Shown: positions 34,432-43,627, numbered from the stretch's first letter. The stretch: DNA of 64,000 bases from Myxococcales bacterium (GCA_016792845.1 JAEUKH010000046.1:1-64000), one strand, 5' to 3'. Translations and numbers: made by a program. Notes: generated by a model not told the origin, from the sequence alone.

Positions 34432-35087
34432 CGGGCCTCTCGGGGCGCGCCGAGGTACACCGCCGCGGGCACGAAGGCGCCGTAGTAGAGCAGGTTGGGC
34501 AGCATTCTCAAGAGGTAACCCATTGAAACTCCTGAGAGAATGAGCACGTCACTGAGGGCCCAGAGCGCGTAGTGCCCGAGGGCGAGGGCGAGGGCGCCGC
34601 GAAAGAGCCGAGGGTGCGCGAGGCCGCGCGCCGAGAGGCCGACGCCCAGGGCCAGCAAGAGCCCCAACGACGCGAGCTCGTAGAAGAGATACAGCTGCCG
34701 CGCGACGCTGAAGAAGGCAGGCGCGACCACCTTGCCGAGGGCCACCAGGAGGCTCGGCGCGAGGGCGAGGCCGAGGGCCCAGGGGGCCGCGGGGCGTGTG
34801 TCATCTTGTGCCTTTTTGAGCACCCAGTACGCCCTGAAGTCACCGAGGGTCACGAAGATGAACGAGGCCGCCGTGGCGGCGGCGCCGGTGAGGGGCGAGC
34901 TTGGGGCGGTGAGCGCCGCGTCGGCGACGATGGCGAGGGCGAAGCACACCGCCCAGCGGGGCCCGGCGGGGCCGAGCGAGGCGAGGCCGGCGCGGGCCGA
35001 GAGCGCGTACGCGGCGCCGACGAGGCTGGCGAGGCCGACGGCGAGGGGCTGCTGGAGCGGGCTCGCATAGAAGGCTTCGGGCGTCAT
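34428..35087 (-). CDS. Multi-pass membrane protein of unknown function, 219 aa
   Basis: Six or seven hydrophobic segments cover nearly the whole sequence, for example VGLASLVGAAYALSARAGL, WAVCFALAIVADAALTA, LGLLLALGVGLSARGLA and ALALGHYALWALSDVLILSG. No motif is recognised. It lies 34 bp after the exported lipoprotein gene and overlaps the cytochrome gene (ATGA), so it may anchor or serve the cytochrome. Confidence 0.6.
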   Translation of the reverse strand: MTPEAFYASPLQQPLAVGLASLVGAAYALSARAGLASLGPAGPRWAVCFALAIVADAALTAPSSPLTGAAATAASFIFVTLGDFRAYWVLKKAQDDTRPAAPWALGLALAPSLLVALGKVVAPAFFSVARQLYLFYELASLGLLLALGVGLSARGLAHPRLFRGALALALGHYALWALSDVLILSGVSMGYLLRMLPNLLYYGAFVPAAVYLGAPREAR

Positions 35088-35121
35088 CGTGGGCTTCGAT
35101 GCCTTGAGGGCGGCTGTGGCG

Positions 35122-36210
35122 TCATCGACGGCGGCGACGCAGGGGGCCCGTGTCGACGACCTCGAAGGCGGTGCCGGGGATGTTCTTGAGCTGGTCGAGG
35201 TCGTCGTTGTTCCACCGGCGGTCGGTGGCGCCTGAGAGGTACCAGTTGCCGCCGGTGTCGGCGACGAGGAGGCCGTAGCGCTTCATGGCTTCGACGATGA
35301 CCCGGGCCTGGCCGTAGATTCTGCGGGTGTCGTAGTCGGCGCGCATGCGAAGGCGCAGGCCCATGGGGGGCGCGTCGGGGTCGTTGTCGTCGGTGCCGGG
35401 GTGCGTGGCGGGGGCGATCCAGGCGCCCTGGGTGTGCTCGAAGGTGACCCGGATGGCGTGGCGGATCACCCCCGCGCTGACCTCGTCGAAGCGCACAAGG
35501 CCCGGCAAGATCGGTAGGCCGGCCTGGTCACAGCTCGTCCATTCTTCGTGGCGGGTGCGGTTCGAGCTGAGGTCGAAGGTCGCCCCTGAGCCTGCGACCC
35601 AGCCGTTGCGCTCGCGCCGCGCGTGGTAGAGCTCGAAGAGCCGACAAGTGCCCTGTTGCAGCACCAAGACGTGATGGTCGTTGCCGAACTCGATCGGCGC
35701 GTCCAACGGAATGGGGAAGGGCCCCGGGTCGCTCTCGTCGCCGTACTCGTCGTAGCGGACGGGCACCGCGCCCTGCGTCGGCGGCACCACCACGAAGGGC
35801 AGGCCCCACTCGGGGTTGTCGCCAAAATCGGCGTGAAGGTGCGGGTCGCCGTGGGCTTGAATGTTGGCGATGGTCGCGGCCGAGCGGGGTGACACGGCGA
35901 GCGCGGTGACCTCACGATTCCACGCGTTGTCGGGTGGGAAGATCGCGCACCCTCCGAGGTTCGGCCCGCGGTCGGTGGTCACCGGCGGCGGCGCCACGAT
36001 GGGCGGCCCCGTGTCGGGTCGCGTGTGCCGCCCTTCGGGCTCCGCGGCGCTCACCTCGGCCTGCGTCTCGGCCTGCGTCGAGGCGCCCTCAGGCGCCGTC
36101 ATGCTGTGAACCCTGTCGCGGGCCGCGCGCGCCGCCTCACGCAGCCGCTCGCGGCACCCAAGCCCCAGCACCACCAGCACCCCGAGCGAGCCCAGACGCG
36201 CGACCTTCAC
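35122..36210 (-). CDS. Exported lipoprotein of a widespread unnamed family, 362 aa
   Basis: Lipobox GLGC after MKVARLGSLGVLVVLGLGC. A Thr/Pro/Glu-rich linker follows, then a domain with IFPPDNAWNREVTALAVSP, WGLPFVVVPPTQG, ESDPGPFPIPLDAPIEFG, FELYHARRERNGWVAGSGA, GLPILPGLVRFDEVSAG and GNWYLSGATDRRWNNDDL. I know this pattern from many secreted bacterial proteins, but not a proven activity. GTG 36210 is chosen because it gives a proper signal and lies 10 bp after the flippase stop. It may act on exported polysaccharide; that is inference from the neighbour. Confidence 0.6.
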   Translation of the reverse strand: MKVARLGSLGVLVVLGLGCRERLREAARAARDRVHSMTAPEGASTQAETQAEVSAAEPEGRHTRPDTGPPIVAPPPVTTDRGPNLGGCAIFPPDNAWNREVTALAVSPRSAATIANIQAHGDPHLHADFGDNPEWGLPFVVVPPTQGAVPVRYDEYGDESDPGPFPIPLDAPIEFGNDHHVLVLQQGTCRLFELYHARRERNGWVAGSGATFDLSSNRTRHEEWTSCDQAGLPILPGLVRFDEVSAGVIRHAIRVTFEHTQGAWIAPATHPGTDDNDPDAPPMGLRLRMRADYDTRRIYGQARVIVEAMKRYGLLVADTGGNWYLSGATDRRWNNDDLDQLKNIPGTAFEVVDTGPLRRRRR

Positions 36211-36220
36211 CCCGCGTTCG

Positions 36221-37729
36221 CTACCACCCAAAACCACGCCGCCGCAAGGCGCCCCACGCGCCCCGCACCTCATCGCGGGTGAACACCCAGCCCAACATCG
36301 CGAGGGGGCACCCCAAGCCCACCAGCACCAGCTTGCCCGCGATGGCCCACCCGAGGCCCGCTGGCCGCCACCCGAGCGCCAAGGCCGTGAAGCACACCGC
36401 GGTCACGGCGATGCGGGCGAAATCGCGCAGGGCGTACCGCACCTTGAGCACCGACTGGCTCGCCCACCCGAGGCTCAGCGCATACAGCGCGAACGAAATC
36501 GGCGCCGCGAGGGCCGCCCCCATGAGACCCCAGCGCGTCACAAACTGCCACGACAGGGCGAGGTCGAAGAGGGCCAGCGAGGGCTCGATCCATGCGACGG
36601 GGCGCGGGTCGCGACCCAGAATGAGCGAGGCCCGAAAGAGCTCGGCCACCTCGCGGAGCGCGTAGCTCAACACCACCCCGGGCACCGCGGCGACAGCGCC
36701 GAGGTAGGCCGCGCCGCCCACCAGCAGCACCGCCTCGCGCCCCAAGGCGATGAGCACGCTCGCGCCCCAGGCGTAGAGCGCCACCAGGGTCGTGATCGCG
36801 CGCACAAAGCGCTTGGGGCCGTCGTCGAGGGCCCATAGGGGGTACATCTGCGCCGTCCAGGCGTTGCGGAGCGGCGCGCCGACGGCCTGGGTCATCATCG
36901 AGCCGAGGCGGAGGGCGAGGCCCCAAAGGCCCACCGTGGCCATCGAGAGCTGCGCAGAGAGTACATAACTTCTGCCGTGTTGCAGGGCGATGAGGCCCAG
37001 CGCGCCGGGCACCAGGGGCCAGCCGAAGCGCAGCATCGTGAGGGCCTCGGCGCGGTCGAAGCCGAGGCCCGTCTCGTAGAGGGTCAGGGCCACGAGGCTG
37101 CCGCTCACCACGAGGCTCGACACGAGGCTCGCGAGGGTCATCCCGGCGACGCCGAGGCGCAACCCCACCACGAAGGCGACGTTCAAGATGAAGCCGAGGG
37201 TCGTGCGGGCGAGGGTAAACGCGACAAAGCGCCCAGGGCGGCCGGCCCCGCGGAAGATCGCCAAGGGCACCTCGACGACTCCCTGGAAGACCACCGTCGA
37301 GAAGGTCATCGCGATGAGCGAGGCCCGCCCCGGGTCGCGGAGCAGCAAGCCCGCGAGGGGGCGCGCGAAGACCACACCCGCCAAGGCCACCAGCGCGCCG
37401 AGGCCCAAGAGCGAGAGCACCGCGGTCGAGACGATGCGGGTCGGGTCGCGCAGAGAGCCCTCGCGGCGCGCGTCGTTCCAGTGACGGAGCACGGCGTCGG
37501 CGATGGCCGCAGAGGTGAGCACGACGAGCACCTGGTCGGTGGTGTCGAGGAGCTCGAGCAGCCCGTACTCTTCGGGCCCGAGATGGCGGGTGTAGACCGG
37601 CACGAGGGCGAGGGCGATGAGCCGCCCGGCGAGCATCCCGACGGTGTAGAAGACGCTCTCGGCGAACAACTTGCCGAAAAGCGTGCGGCTGTCATGTTTC
37701 GAGTCGCCCAAGCGTCGCGACCATACCAC
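36221..37729 (-). CDS. Polysaccharide flippase (Wzx/MOP-like), 502 aa
   Basis: Integral membrane protein with about 12-14 helices and the oligosaccharide flippase opening GRLIALALVPVYTRHLGPEEYGLLELLDT, split here as GRLIALALVPVYTRHL and GPEEYGLLELL. It would move lipid-linked sugar repeat units across the inner membrane. There are no glycosyltransferases or a Wzy polymerase nearby, so the locus is an isolated flippase. The start is GTG 37729 (VVWSRRLGDS); a later TTG at 37711 is possible. It leads a five-gene minus-strand run. Confidence 0.85.
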   Translation of the reverse strand: MVWSRRLGDSKHDSRTLFGKLFAESVFYTVGMLAGRLIALALVPVYTRHLGPEEYGLLELLDTTDQVLVVLTSAAIADAVLRHWNDARREGSLRDPTRIVSTAVLSLLGLGALVALAGVVFARPLAGLLLRDPGRASLIAMTFSTVVFQGVVEVPLAIFRGAGRPGRFVAFTLARTTLGFILNVAFVVGLRLGVAGMTLASLVSSLVVSGSLVALTLYETGLGFDRAEALTMLRFGWPLVPGALGLIALQHGRSYVLSAQLSMATVGLWGLALRLGSMMTQAVGAPLRNAWTAQMYPLWALDDGPKRFVRAITTLVALYAWGASVLIALGREAVLLVGGAAYLGAVAAVPGVVLSYALREVAELFRASLILGRDPRPVAWIEPSLALFDLALSWQFVTRWGLMGAALAAPISFALYALSLGWASQSVLKVRYALRDFARIAVTAVCFTALALGWRPAGLGWAIAGKLVLVGLGCPLAMLGWVFTRDEVRGAWGALRRRGFGW

Positions 37730-37735
37730 CCGAAG

Positions 37736-37751
37736 GTGACATGGCTGTCAC
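37736..37751. promoter_or_regulatory. Inverted repeat in divergent promoter region
   Basis: GTGACA-TGGC-TGTCAC, a perfect 6-bp repeat between the divergent flippase and cysteine-rich genes (37730-37818). It lies 6 bp from the flippase start, where a repressor could bind. No regulator is known. Confidence 0.3.
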
Positions 37752-37818
37752 GGCGTTGACCCTTCGACGAGATGCGACGAAACTCCCGCGACTTCGCGTC
37801 TGCCTATAAGGAGGCTTT

Positions 37819-39858
37819 GTGTTTGACCGTGTACGATGGCTTTGGGCTCTGAGCGCCGCATTCTTGCTGGCGGCGCAGGGCTGTTCTGACTCTGGCTCTG
37901 GCCCAAATTGTACGGGCACCCTCGTGGCGTGTGGGCCGTCGTGCATTGACGTCGCAAGCGATGCCAACAACTGCGGGGCTTGCGGCATGCGCTGCGGCAA
38001 CTCCGAGATGTGTGTCGCAGGGCGCTGCGCGGCGAGCTGCCCAGAGCCGCAAGTGGCGTGCAGCAACGTGTGCACCGACACCGCAACAGACCGCGCCAAC
38101 TGCGGGGCCTGCGGCATGCGGTGCCCCGGCGGCCAGGTCTGCAACAACGGCCAGTGCGCGCTCGAATGCAGCGCCAACCTCGCGACCTGCACCGTGGGCG
38201 CCTTGCCCGACGGGGGCCTCGCCGAGGGCGGCGGTGCACCGATCTGCGCTGACACCCGCACCAACCGACTCCACTGCGGGAGCTGCGGCAACATCTGCCC
38301 GATGGGGCAGCTCTGTTCGGCGGGGCGCTGCGCGCCGAGCTGTCCGAGCGGGCAGAACGCCTGCGGGGCCGTCTGCGTTGACCTCCAGAACGACGAGAGC
38401 AACTGCGGCTTCTGCAACACCCGCTGCGGCACGGGCTTCATCTGCCTCGAGGGCCGCTGCCGTACGGCGGGCTGCGCCGCGGGCAACACCGTGTGCGGCG
38501 GGCGCTGCACCAACCTCATGACCGACCGCTCGAACTGCGGCATGTGCAGCAGGGCCTGCGCCTTCGGCGAGACCTGCAACAGCGGCACCTGCTCGCAGGG
38601 CTGCGCGATGAGCCAGACGCTCTGCGGCGCGACCTGCGTCGACACCCAGGTCAACAGCGCCCACTGTGGCCGCTGCGGCAACGCGTGCCCCGCGGGTCAG
38701 GTCTGCCAGATGGGGGCCTGCGCGACGGTGTGCCAGATGGGTCAGACCCTCTGCGACGGGCGCTGCGTCGACGTCACCACTGACCGTGCCAACTGCGGCG
38801 CCTGCGGCACCGTGTGCCCGGGCTCGCAGGTCTGCACGGGCGGGATGTGCGCCGCCGCGTGCGCGACGGGGCAGACGGCCTGCGGTGCGGTCTGCACGCC
38901 GCTCGCGACCGACCCGGCCAACTGCGGCCGTTGCGACAACGCCTGCGCCGCGGGTCAGGCCTGCAACAACGGGTCGTGCCAGGCCGTCACCAGCACCGAC
39001 GGGGGCTGCCTGCCGCCGAGCTTCGTGTGCGGCGGGGCCTGCGTCGACACCCGCAACGACAACGCCCACTGCGGCATGTGCGGCCGTCGCTGCACCGCCG
39101 ACCGGCTCTGCGTCGAGGCCCAGTGCGTGGCCCCCTGCGCGGCGGGGCAGACCCGCTGCGGCACCGCGTGCGCGAGCACCCTCACCGACCCGGCCAACTG
39201 CGGGGCCTGCGGCATGGCCTGCGCGGCGGGGCTCTCGTGCGTCAACGGCATGTGCACCATGGCGCCGCCGACCCGCTACGAGCGCGTCGAGATGCCGGGC
39301 GAGCTGATGTTCATCGACGCGTGCGGCGCCACCGGCGCGAACCGGGTGCTGCCCAACGTCGACGACTCGCGGGCGGGCACGACCTTGCCCTTCGCGTTCC
39401 GCTTCTGGGCGACCGATCTGGCGCAGGGTGCGCCGGTGAATGTGACCAGCAACGGCTGGATGAGCCTCGACAGCAGCACCCTCTCATCGCTGACTGGCAC
39501 CATCCCCTCGGCGAGCACGCCCAACGGGGTGCTGGCGCCGTATTGGGGTGACCTCGCGACGGGTCCGACGGGCGTCTGCATCGCCACGGTGGGTACGGCC
39601 CCGAACCGCAGCTTCGTGGTTCAGTGGGCCAACGTCGAAGACCTCGGCTCGGGCAACGACCTCAGCTTCGAGGTGGTGCTCCGCGAGGGGTCGAACATCA
39701 TCGACTTCATGTACGCCACGATGACCGCCCCAGAGAGCAACACCGTGGGGCTTGAGAACACCACGGGCACGGTCGGGCTGACGGCGTGTCCGACGGGCAC
39801 CGCCACGCGGTGCGCGCCTCCCTCAAACCACCGGGCCCGGTTTCGGCCGATCCCCTGA
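37819..39858 (+). CDS. Cysteine-rich repeat lipoprotein, 679 aa
   Basis: Signal with a lipobox AQGC. About ten cysteine modules of the type C(G/C)ACG..C..GQ.C..G.C fill residues 30-480; each has NCGACG or HCGRCG followed by paired Cys. The C-terminal 190 residues form a NIDO-like beta domain with NVTSNGWMSLDSSTLSSL and GVLAPYWGDLATGP. The GTG start at 37819 has AAGGAGG four bases upstream. The next gene is a paralogue 15 bp downstream. Likely a surface or stalk-like binding protein. Confidence 0.8.
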   Translation: MFDRVRWLWALSAAFLLAAQGCSDSGSGPNCTGTLVACGPSCIDVASDANNCGACGMRCGNSEMCVAGRCAASCPEPQVACSNVCTDTATDRANCGACGMRCPGGQVCNNGQCALECSANLATCTVGALPDGGLAEGGGAPICADTRTNRLHCGSCGNICPMGQLCSAGRCAPSCPSGQNACGAVCVDLQNDESNCGFCNTRCGTGFICLEGRCRTAGCAAGNTVCGGRCTNLMTDRSNCGMCSRACAFGETCNSGTCSQGCAMSQTLCGATCVDTQVNSAHCGRCGNACPAGQVCQMGACATVCQMGQTLCDGRCVDVTTDRANCGACGTVCPGSQVCTGGMCAAACATGQTACGAVCTPLATDPANCGRCDNACAAGQACNNGSCQAVTSTDGGCLPPSFVCGGACVDTRNDNAHCGMCGRRCTADRLCVEAQCVAPCAAGQTRCGTACASTLTDPANCGACGMACAAGLSCVNGMCTMAPPTRYERVEMPGELMFIDACGATGANRVLPNVDDSRAGTTLPFAFRFWATDLAQGAPVNVTSNGWMSLDSSTLSSLTGTIPSASTPNGVLAPYWGDLATGPTGVCIATVGTAPNRSFVVQWANVEDLGSGNDLSFEVVLREGSNIIDFMYATMTAPESNTVGLENTTGTVGLTACPTGTATRCAPPSNHRARFRPIP

Positions 39859-39873
39859 GAGAGGAGCTTAACT

Positions 39874-42201
39874 GTGAATTCTTCCGCTGAATTTCGGAGT
39901 CGCGCTGTGACGCTTCGTACGACCCTTGGTGCGGCCCTGGCCTGCGCGGCGCTCGGCGTCTTCGCGCTCGGCTGCGGTGACACCCGCCCGACCTTTCGCC
40001 CTCAGCCCGACACCGGGGTGACCGACCTCGGCAGCGGCGACGCCACCGCCTGCGCCGACGACCTGCAGCTCTGCGCGGGCAACTGCGTCAACGTACTCCG
40101 CGACACGCAGAATTGCGGCGATTGCGGCCAGCGTTGCGGCGAAAACCAGATGTGCATTCAAGGCGTCTGCCAGAACGAGTGCCCGCCCAACCAGACCCGC
40201 TGCGGCAAGGTCTGCATCAACACCAACACCAACAACGACCACTGCGGCATGTGCGGCCGGGCCTGCGCCCAGGGCCTCGTGTGCGCGATGGGTCGCTGCG
40301 AGCTCGAGTGCGGCGCCTCGCTGGCGCGTTGTGAGGCCAGCAGCGCCGCCTCGGCCGACGCCGGGGCGCGCGACACCGGGGTCACCACGCCGGGATTCGT
40401 GTGCGCCGACACCCAAAACGACGAGCGCAACTGCGGCGGCTGCGGCACGGCCTGTCCGGGCGGCCAGATCTGCGAAGAGGGGCGCTGCGTGGCGTATTGC
40501 CCGCCGGGTCAGATGGCCTGCACGGGGCAGTGCGTGACCCTCGCCACGAGCCGCAACCACTGCGGTCGCTGCGGCAACGCCTGCACGGCCACGCAGCGCT
40601 GCACCGGCGGCACCTGCGTCGAGCTCGACTGCCCCTCGGGCACCCGACGCTGCGGCGAGCGCTGCATCGACGTCACCAGCGACGCGTCAAACTGCGGCGC
40701 GTGCGGCACGGTCTGCGCCTCGCCGAGCTTCTGCCTCTTGGGCACCTGCACGACCCAGTGCCCCACCGACCGCACGGCGTGCGGCGGGCGCTGCGTCGAC
40801 GTTCAGACCGACCCTGCGGCCTGCGGCAACTGCATGACCGCCTGCGCCGCCGGGCAAGTGTGCGTGCGCGGCATGTGCGCCCTGACCTGCCCCACCGGGA
40901 GCGTGGTCTGCACCAACCGCTGCGTCGAGACGAGCACCGACCGCGCCAACTGCGGCGCGTGCGGCACGGCCTGCGGGGCGGGCGAGCTCTGCGCCGGCGG
41001 GCGCTGCGTGGCGGCCTGCGCGTCGTCGCAGACCCTCTGCGCCGGCACCTGCGTCGACCGCCAGACCAACCCCGCCCACTGCGGCGCGTGCGGCCTGAGC
41101 TGCGGCGCGGGCTTCGCGTGCGTGGCCGGGGTGTGTCGCCCCTTCGGCTCGACCATGGTGCCGACCTGCGCGGCGCCGAGCCTTCAGTGCGGCAACCGGT
41201 GCGTCGACCCGCGCACCGACAACCTCAACTGCGGCACCTGCGGCACGGCCTGCGCGGGCGACCGGCTCTGCGAGAACGGCGCGTGCGTGGCCTTCTGCGC
41301 CACCGGGCAAGACCGCTGCGGCGGCACCTGCACCGACGTCCGCAGCGATGCGACCAACTGCGGCGCGTGCGGCAACCGCTGCATGACGGGGCTCTCGTGC
41401 GTCGACGGCGAGTGCCGTATGGAGGCCACCTTCCGCATTAACTCGCTCGACACGACGAACTGCGTGTCGGTCGACCACAACGCCCTCACGGGCGACGACC
41501 GCGGGCCCATCGCGGCCTCGGCCAACCGGGTCTTCGTCACCGGCGACGGCCCGCTCTTCGCGGCCACCACGGTGCGCTTCAACAGCAGCGACCTCATGGG
41601 CGGCGCGGGCATCATGGGCGGCTACGACCTCATGACCGAAGACGTCACCACGGGCACCGTCTACGTGCTCTTGAACGCCATGGGCGCCTCGCCCACCTCG
41701 CTCTCGGGCCAGGTGATCACGCAGCTCGCGACCCTCGACGACACCGGCGCGCTCAGCACCGCCCGCATCACCCTCTCGCGCGGGGTCACCCTCGGCGCGA
41801 CGGTGGGCATCTTCGGCGGGCCCAACCGCATCGTGCTGCACACCGGCACGCGCTGGGTTCAGATCCGCCTGCCCTCGGGCCTCGTCGAAGACGTGGGCCC
41901 GATGACCGCGACGGCGCCCACCCACAGCTTCTGCGAGTCGAGCATCTGGGGCGGCGTGGCCGAGTTCTTCAACAGCCAGCTGCATGTGGTCTACGTCACC
42001 AACTCGACCACCATCAGCCGGTACCGCGTGAGCGACGCCAACATCAGCACCGTGGGCATGTTTACGGGGCTGAGCGACGCGTGCAACCTCACCGTGGTGC
42101 GCGCCACCAACCGTTGGTACTTCCACCACGAGGGCTCGTCTCAGTTCGCCACCGGCGCAGAGAACCTCGTCTCGTGCTCGGCCGCCCTCGCGACGCCCTG
42201 A
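39874..42201 (+). CDS. Cysteine-rich repeat lipoprotein, 775 aa
   Basis: Paralogue of the gene before it: lipobox ALGC, then cysteine modules (NCGDCGQRCGENQMCIQG, HCGMCGRACAQG, NCGACGTACGAG) to about residue 515. The C-terminal part differs: TTNCVSVDHNALTGDDRG and further beta strands without a NIDO pattern, so the two share modules but carry different heads. It starts at GTG 39874 with GAGAGGAG upstream; an in-frame GTG at 39907 would also fit the signal. The hairpin at 42258-42278 may end the transcript. Confidence 0.75.
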   Translation: MNSSAEFRSRAVTLRTTLGAALACAALGVFALGCGDTRPTFRPQPDTGVTDLGSGDATACADDLQLCAGNCVNVLRDTQNCGDCGQRCGENQMCIQGVCQNECPPNQTRCGKVCINTNTNNDHCGMCGRACAQGLVCAMGRCELECGASLARCEASSAASADAGARDTGVTTPGFVCADTQNDERNCGGCGTACPGGQICEEGRCVAYCPPGQMACTGQCVTLATSRNHCGRCGNACTATQRCTGGTCVELDCPSGTRRCGERCIDVTSDASNCGACGTVCASPSFCLLGTCTTQCPTDRTACGGRCVDVQTDPAACGNCMTACAAGQVCVRGMCALTCPTGSVVCTNRCVETSTDRANCGACGTACGAGELCAGGRCVAACASSQTLCAGTCVDRQTNPAHCGACGLSCGAGFACVAGVCRPFGSTMVPTCAAPSLQCGNRCVDPRTDNLNCGTCGTACAGDRLCENGACVAFCATGQDRCGGTCTDVRSDATNCGACGNRCMTGLSCVDGECRMEATFRINSLDTTNCVSVDHNALTGDDRGPIAASANRVFVTGDGPLFAATTVRFNSSDLMGGAGIMGGYDLMTEDVTTGTVYVLLNAMGASPTSLSGQVITQLATLDDTGALSTARITLSRGVTLGATVGIFGGPNRIVLHTGTRWVQIRLPSGLVEDVGPMTATAPTHSFCESSIWGGVAEFFNSQLHVVYVTNSTTISRYRVSDANISTVGMFTGLSDACNLTVVRATNRWYFHHEGSSQFATGAENLVSCSAALATP

Positions 42202-42257
42202 AGCGCACCGCGGTCATCGCCGCGTTCTCGCGCTCCCTCCCTCGGCACAACACCCAA

Positions 42258-42278
42258 GCGGCCTCGCCCTGAGGCCGC
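42258..42278 (+). terminator. Hairpin after the cysteine-rich gene, possible terminator
   Basis: GCGGCCTC-GCCCT-GAGGCCGC, an 8-bp GC-rich stem with a 5-nt loop, 56 bp after the stop at 42201. No T-run follows, so it is not a textbook intrinsic terminator. Confidence 0.4.
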
Positions 42279-42357
42279 CTCGCGGGTTACGCCCTCGCGC
42301 CCCTCAGGGGCGCCCCTGGGCGACGCCAGAGATAGACAAGATCTCTCGTGATTTCGA

Positions 42358-42380
42358 CACCTTCGCCAAAATCGAAGGTG
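42358..42380 (-). terminator. Hairpin after the RimJ-like gene, possible terminator
   Basis: CACCTTCG-CCAAAAT-CGAAGGTG, a perfect 8-bp stem, 23 bp downstream of the minus-strand acetyltransferase stop. A smaller 6-bp repeat (AGAGAT-AGACAAG-ATCTCT, 42328-42346) lies next to it. No U-run. Confidence 0.4.
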
Positions 42381-42403
42381 ACGGTGAGGGGCCGTCGCTG
42401 CGC

Positions 42404-42970
42404 TCAGGCCGTGCAAACGCGCGCGTACACCCGGGTGTCGCGGAGCTTGCCCTCAAGGTCGAAGCGCTCGTTTCGGAGCACACCTTCGAGCGCGAAGCCC
42501 GCCCGCTCGGCCAGGCGCCAGCTCGCCTCGTTGCGCGCGTCGGTGGTGAGAAAGACGCGGTTGGCCTTGAGCACCGTGAGGGCATGCTCGGTCAACGCAC
42601 GAACCCCTTCGGTCATCAGCCCCTGACCGCTGTACTGAGGGTGACCCCAATAACCGACCTCAAACTGTCGGAGCGCCCAGTTCGCGTTGTGCAGGCCGCT
42701 GCCCCCGATGAGCGCCCCGTCGGCCTTCAAGAAGAAGAGGGCCATCAAGTCTTCATTCAAGAGAAAGCGCGCGTAGGCGCGGCGGCAGCGCTGCTCGGCC
42801 TGCTCGGGCGTCGGCGGCGGCGTGACCCACCCGAGCCACGGGGCCAGCGCGGGCTGAGACGCCTCGATCGCGGCGCTGAAGCGCGCCCCATCGCCGGGGC
42901 GGGCGCAGCGGATCACCAAGCGCTCAGATTCGAGCGATTCAGGCAGGTGCTGAGTGGGGTCGATCAACAA
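42404..42970 (-). CDS. RimJ/RimL-like N-acetyltransferase, 188 aa
   Basis: GNAT domain: LESERLVIRCARPGDGARFS at the start (the L-x-x-x-R-L-x-x-R of the RimJ group), EVGYWGHPQYSGQGLMTEGV with the acetyl-CoA loop, and TTDARNEASWRLAERAGFA with FALEGVLRNERF at the end. This is the pattern of the RimJ/RimL and Ser-type group that acetylates N-termini or small amines. It starts with TTG at 42970, since no ATG or GTG fits. It stands alone in the minus direction with its own hairpin. Confidence 0.85.
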   Translation of the reverse strand: MLIDPTQHLPESLESERLVIRCARPGDGARFSAAIEASQPALAPWLGWVTPPPTPEQAEQRCRRAYARFLLNEDLMALFFLKADGALIGGSGLHNANWALRQFEVGYWGHPQYSGQGLMTEGVRALTEHALTVLKANRVFLTTDARNEASWRLAERAGFALEGVLRNERFDLEGKLRDTRVYARVCTA

Positions 42971-43093
42971 GGGTTCACCCGAGGCGCGAAGCTATCACCT
43001 CGCTTCGGGCCAACGCGAGACTCGGCCCCGTGACCCGGGCGACCGACCCCTCTCGGTGGGTGATCGCCGTCAGCGCCGCAGCGTCGTCGCGTC

Positions 43094-43627
43094 TCAGCTG
43101 AGACCCCAGGTCGTCGGGGTCAACGGTTCGAGGGTCTTGACGACCTCTTTGGCGCCCTCTTCGATGTACGTAAGACCCCGGTTGAGCCCGTCGAGGATCG
43201 CCTGCCCGACCGCGGCCATGGTCGCGGTGATGGCGCTCAGATCGCCCGCCAGGATCGCCGAAAGGAGCTCGATGGCGATGCCCGTGAGACGCTCGAAGGC
43301 GTGCTCGGCGAAGCCCGCGCCCATGCGCGTCATGAGGTCTGAGATCTGCGCCTCGGGGAGACCCGCCTTCTGCAAGATCTTGAGGGCCTTGACGTACCCC
43401 GAAGGGCCCACCCAAAGCCTGATCGCCGTGCTCAGCTGAATGTTCGTATACCCCGCCTTGATCATCAACAGAATGATCGCCTGCGGGTTGTGCCCCCAAT
43501 GCGGGAAGCGGCGCAAAAACGCCCGCGTGTTCTCTTCGACCGAAGCGCCCCGCGCCTTCAGCCCTTTGGCCTCATTCACCACCGCAGCATAGTTCGACGT
43601 GCTGTCGAACGGCACCAGACTCGGCAT
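43094..43627 (-). CDS. Helical protein of unknown function, 177 aa
   Basis: No recognised domain. It starts MPSLVPFDSTSNYAAVVNEA and is mostly amphipathic helix, with PQAIILLMIKAGYTNIQLST, WVGPSGYVKALKILQKAG and a Gly/Ala-rich part ITATMAAVGQAILDGLNRGL, then EEGAKEVVKTLEPL. No signal peptide, no Cys, no metal motif. It comes 58 bp after the terminator of the acyl-CoA dehydrogenase gene and has its own start, so it is probably transcribed alone. The length and the regular helix pattern argue for a real protein. Confidence 0.5.
   Translation of the reverse strand: MPSLVPFDSTSNYAAVVNEAKGLKARGASVEENTRAFLRRFPHWGHNPQAIILLMIKAGYTNIQLSTAIRLWVGPSGYVKALKILQKAGLPEAQISDLMTRMGAGFAEHAFERLTGIAIELLSAILAGDLSAITATMAAVGQAILDGLNRGLTYIEEGAKEVVKTLEPLTPTTWGLS

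Noticed and set aside
37804..37809. TATAAG as a -10 box before the cysteine-rich gene
   Set aside because: The only TTGAC-like -35 (37756-37762) is over 40 bp away, and the stretch overlaps the AAGGAGG ribosome site.
37980..41420. CRISPR-like periodic repeats in the Cys-rich genes
   Set aside because: The period comes from in-frame cysteine modules; the DNA between conserved codons also codes protein.
40687..42129. A 480-codon minus-strand frame and similar frames opposite the other cysteine-rich genes (37804-39069, 52461-53954)
   Set aside because: Repeated CGxC codons read backwards give Ala/Val/His-rich sequence. No start site or motif supports a gene.
42953..43030. Possible tRNA-like GGTTCA segment
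   Set aside because: No acceptor or anticodon stem can be folded around it.
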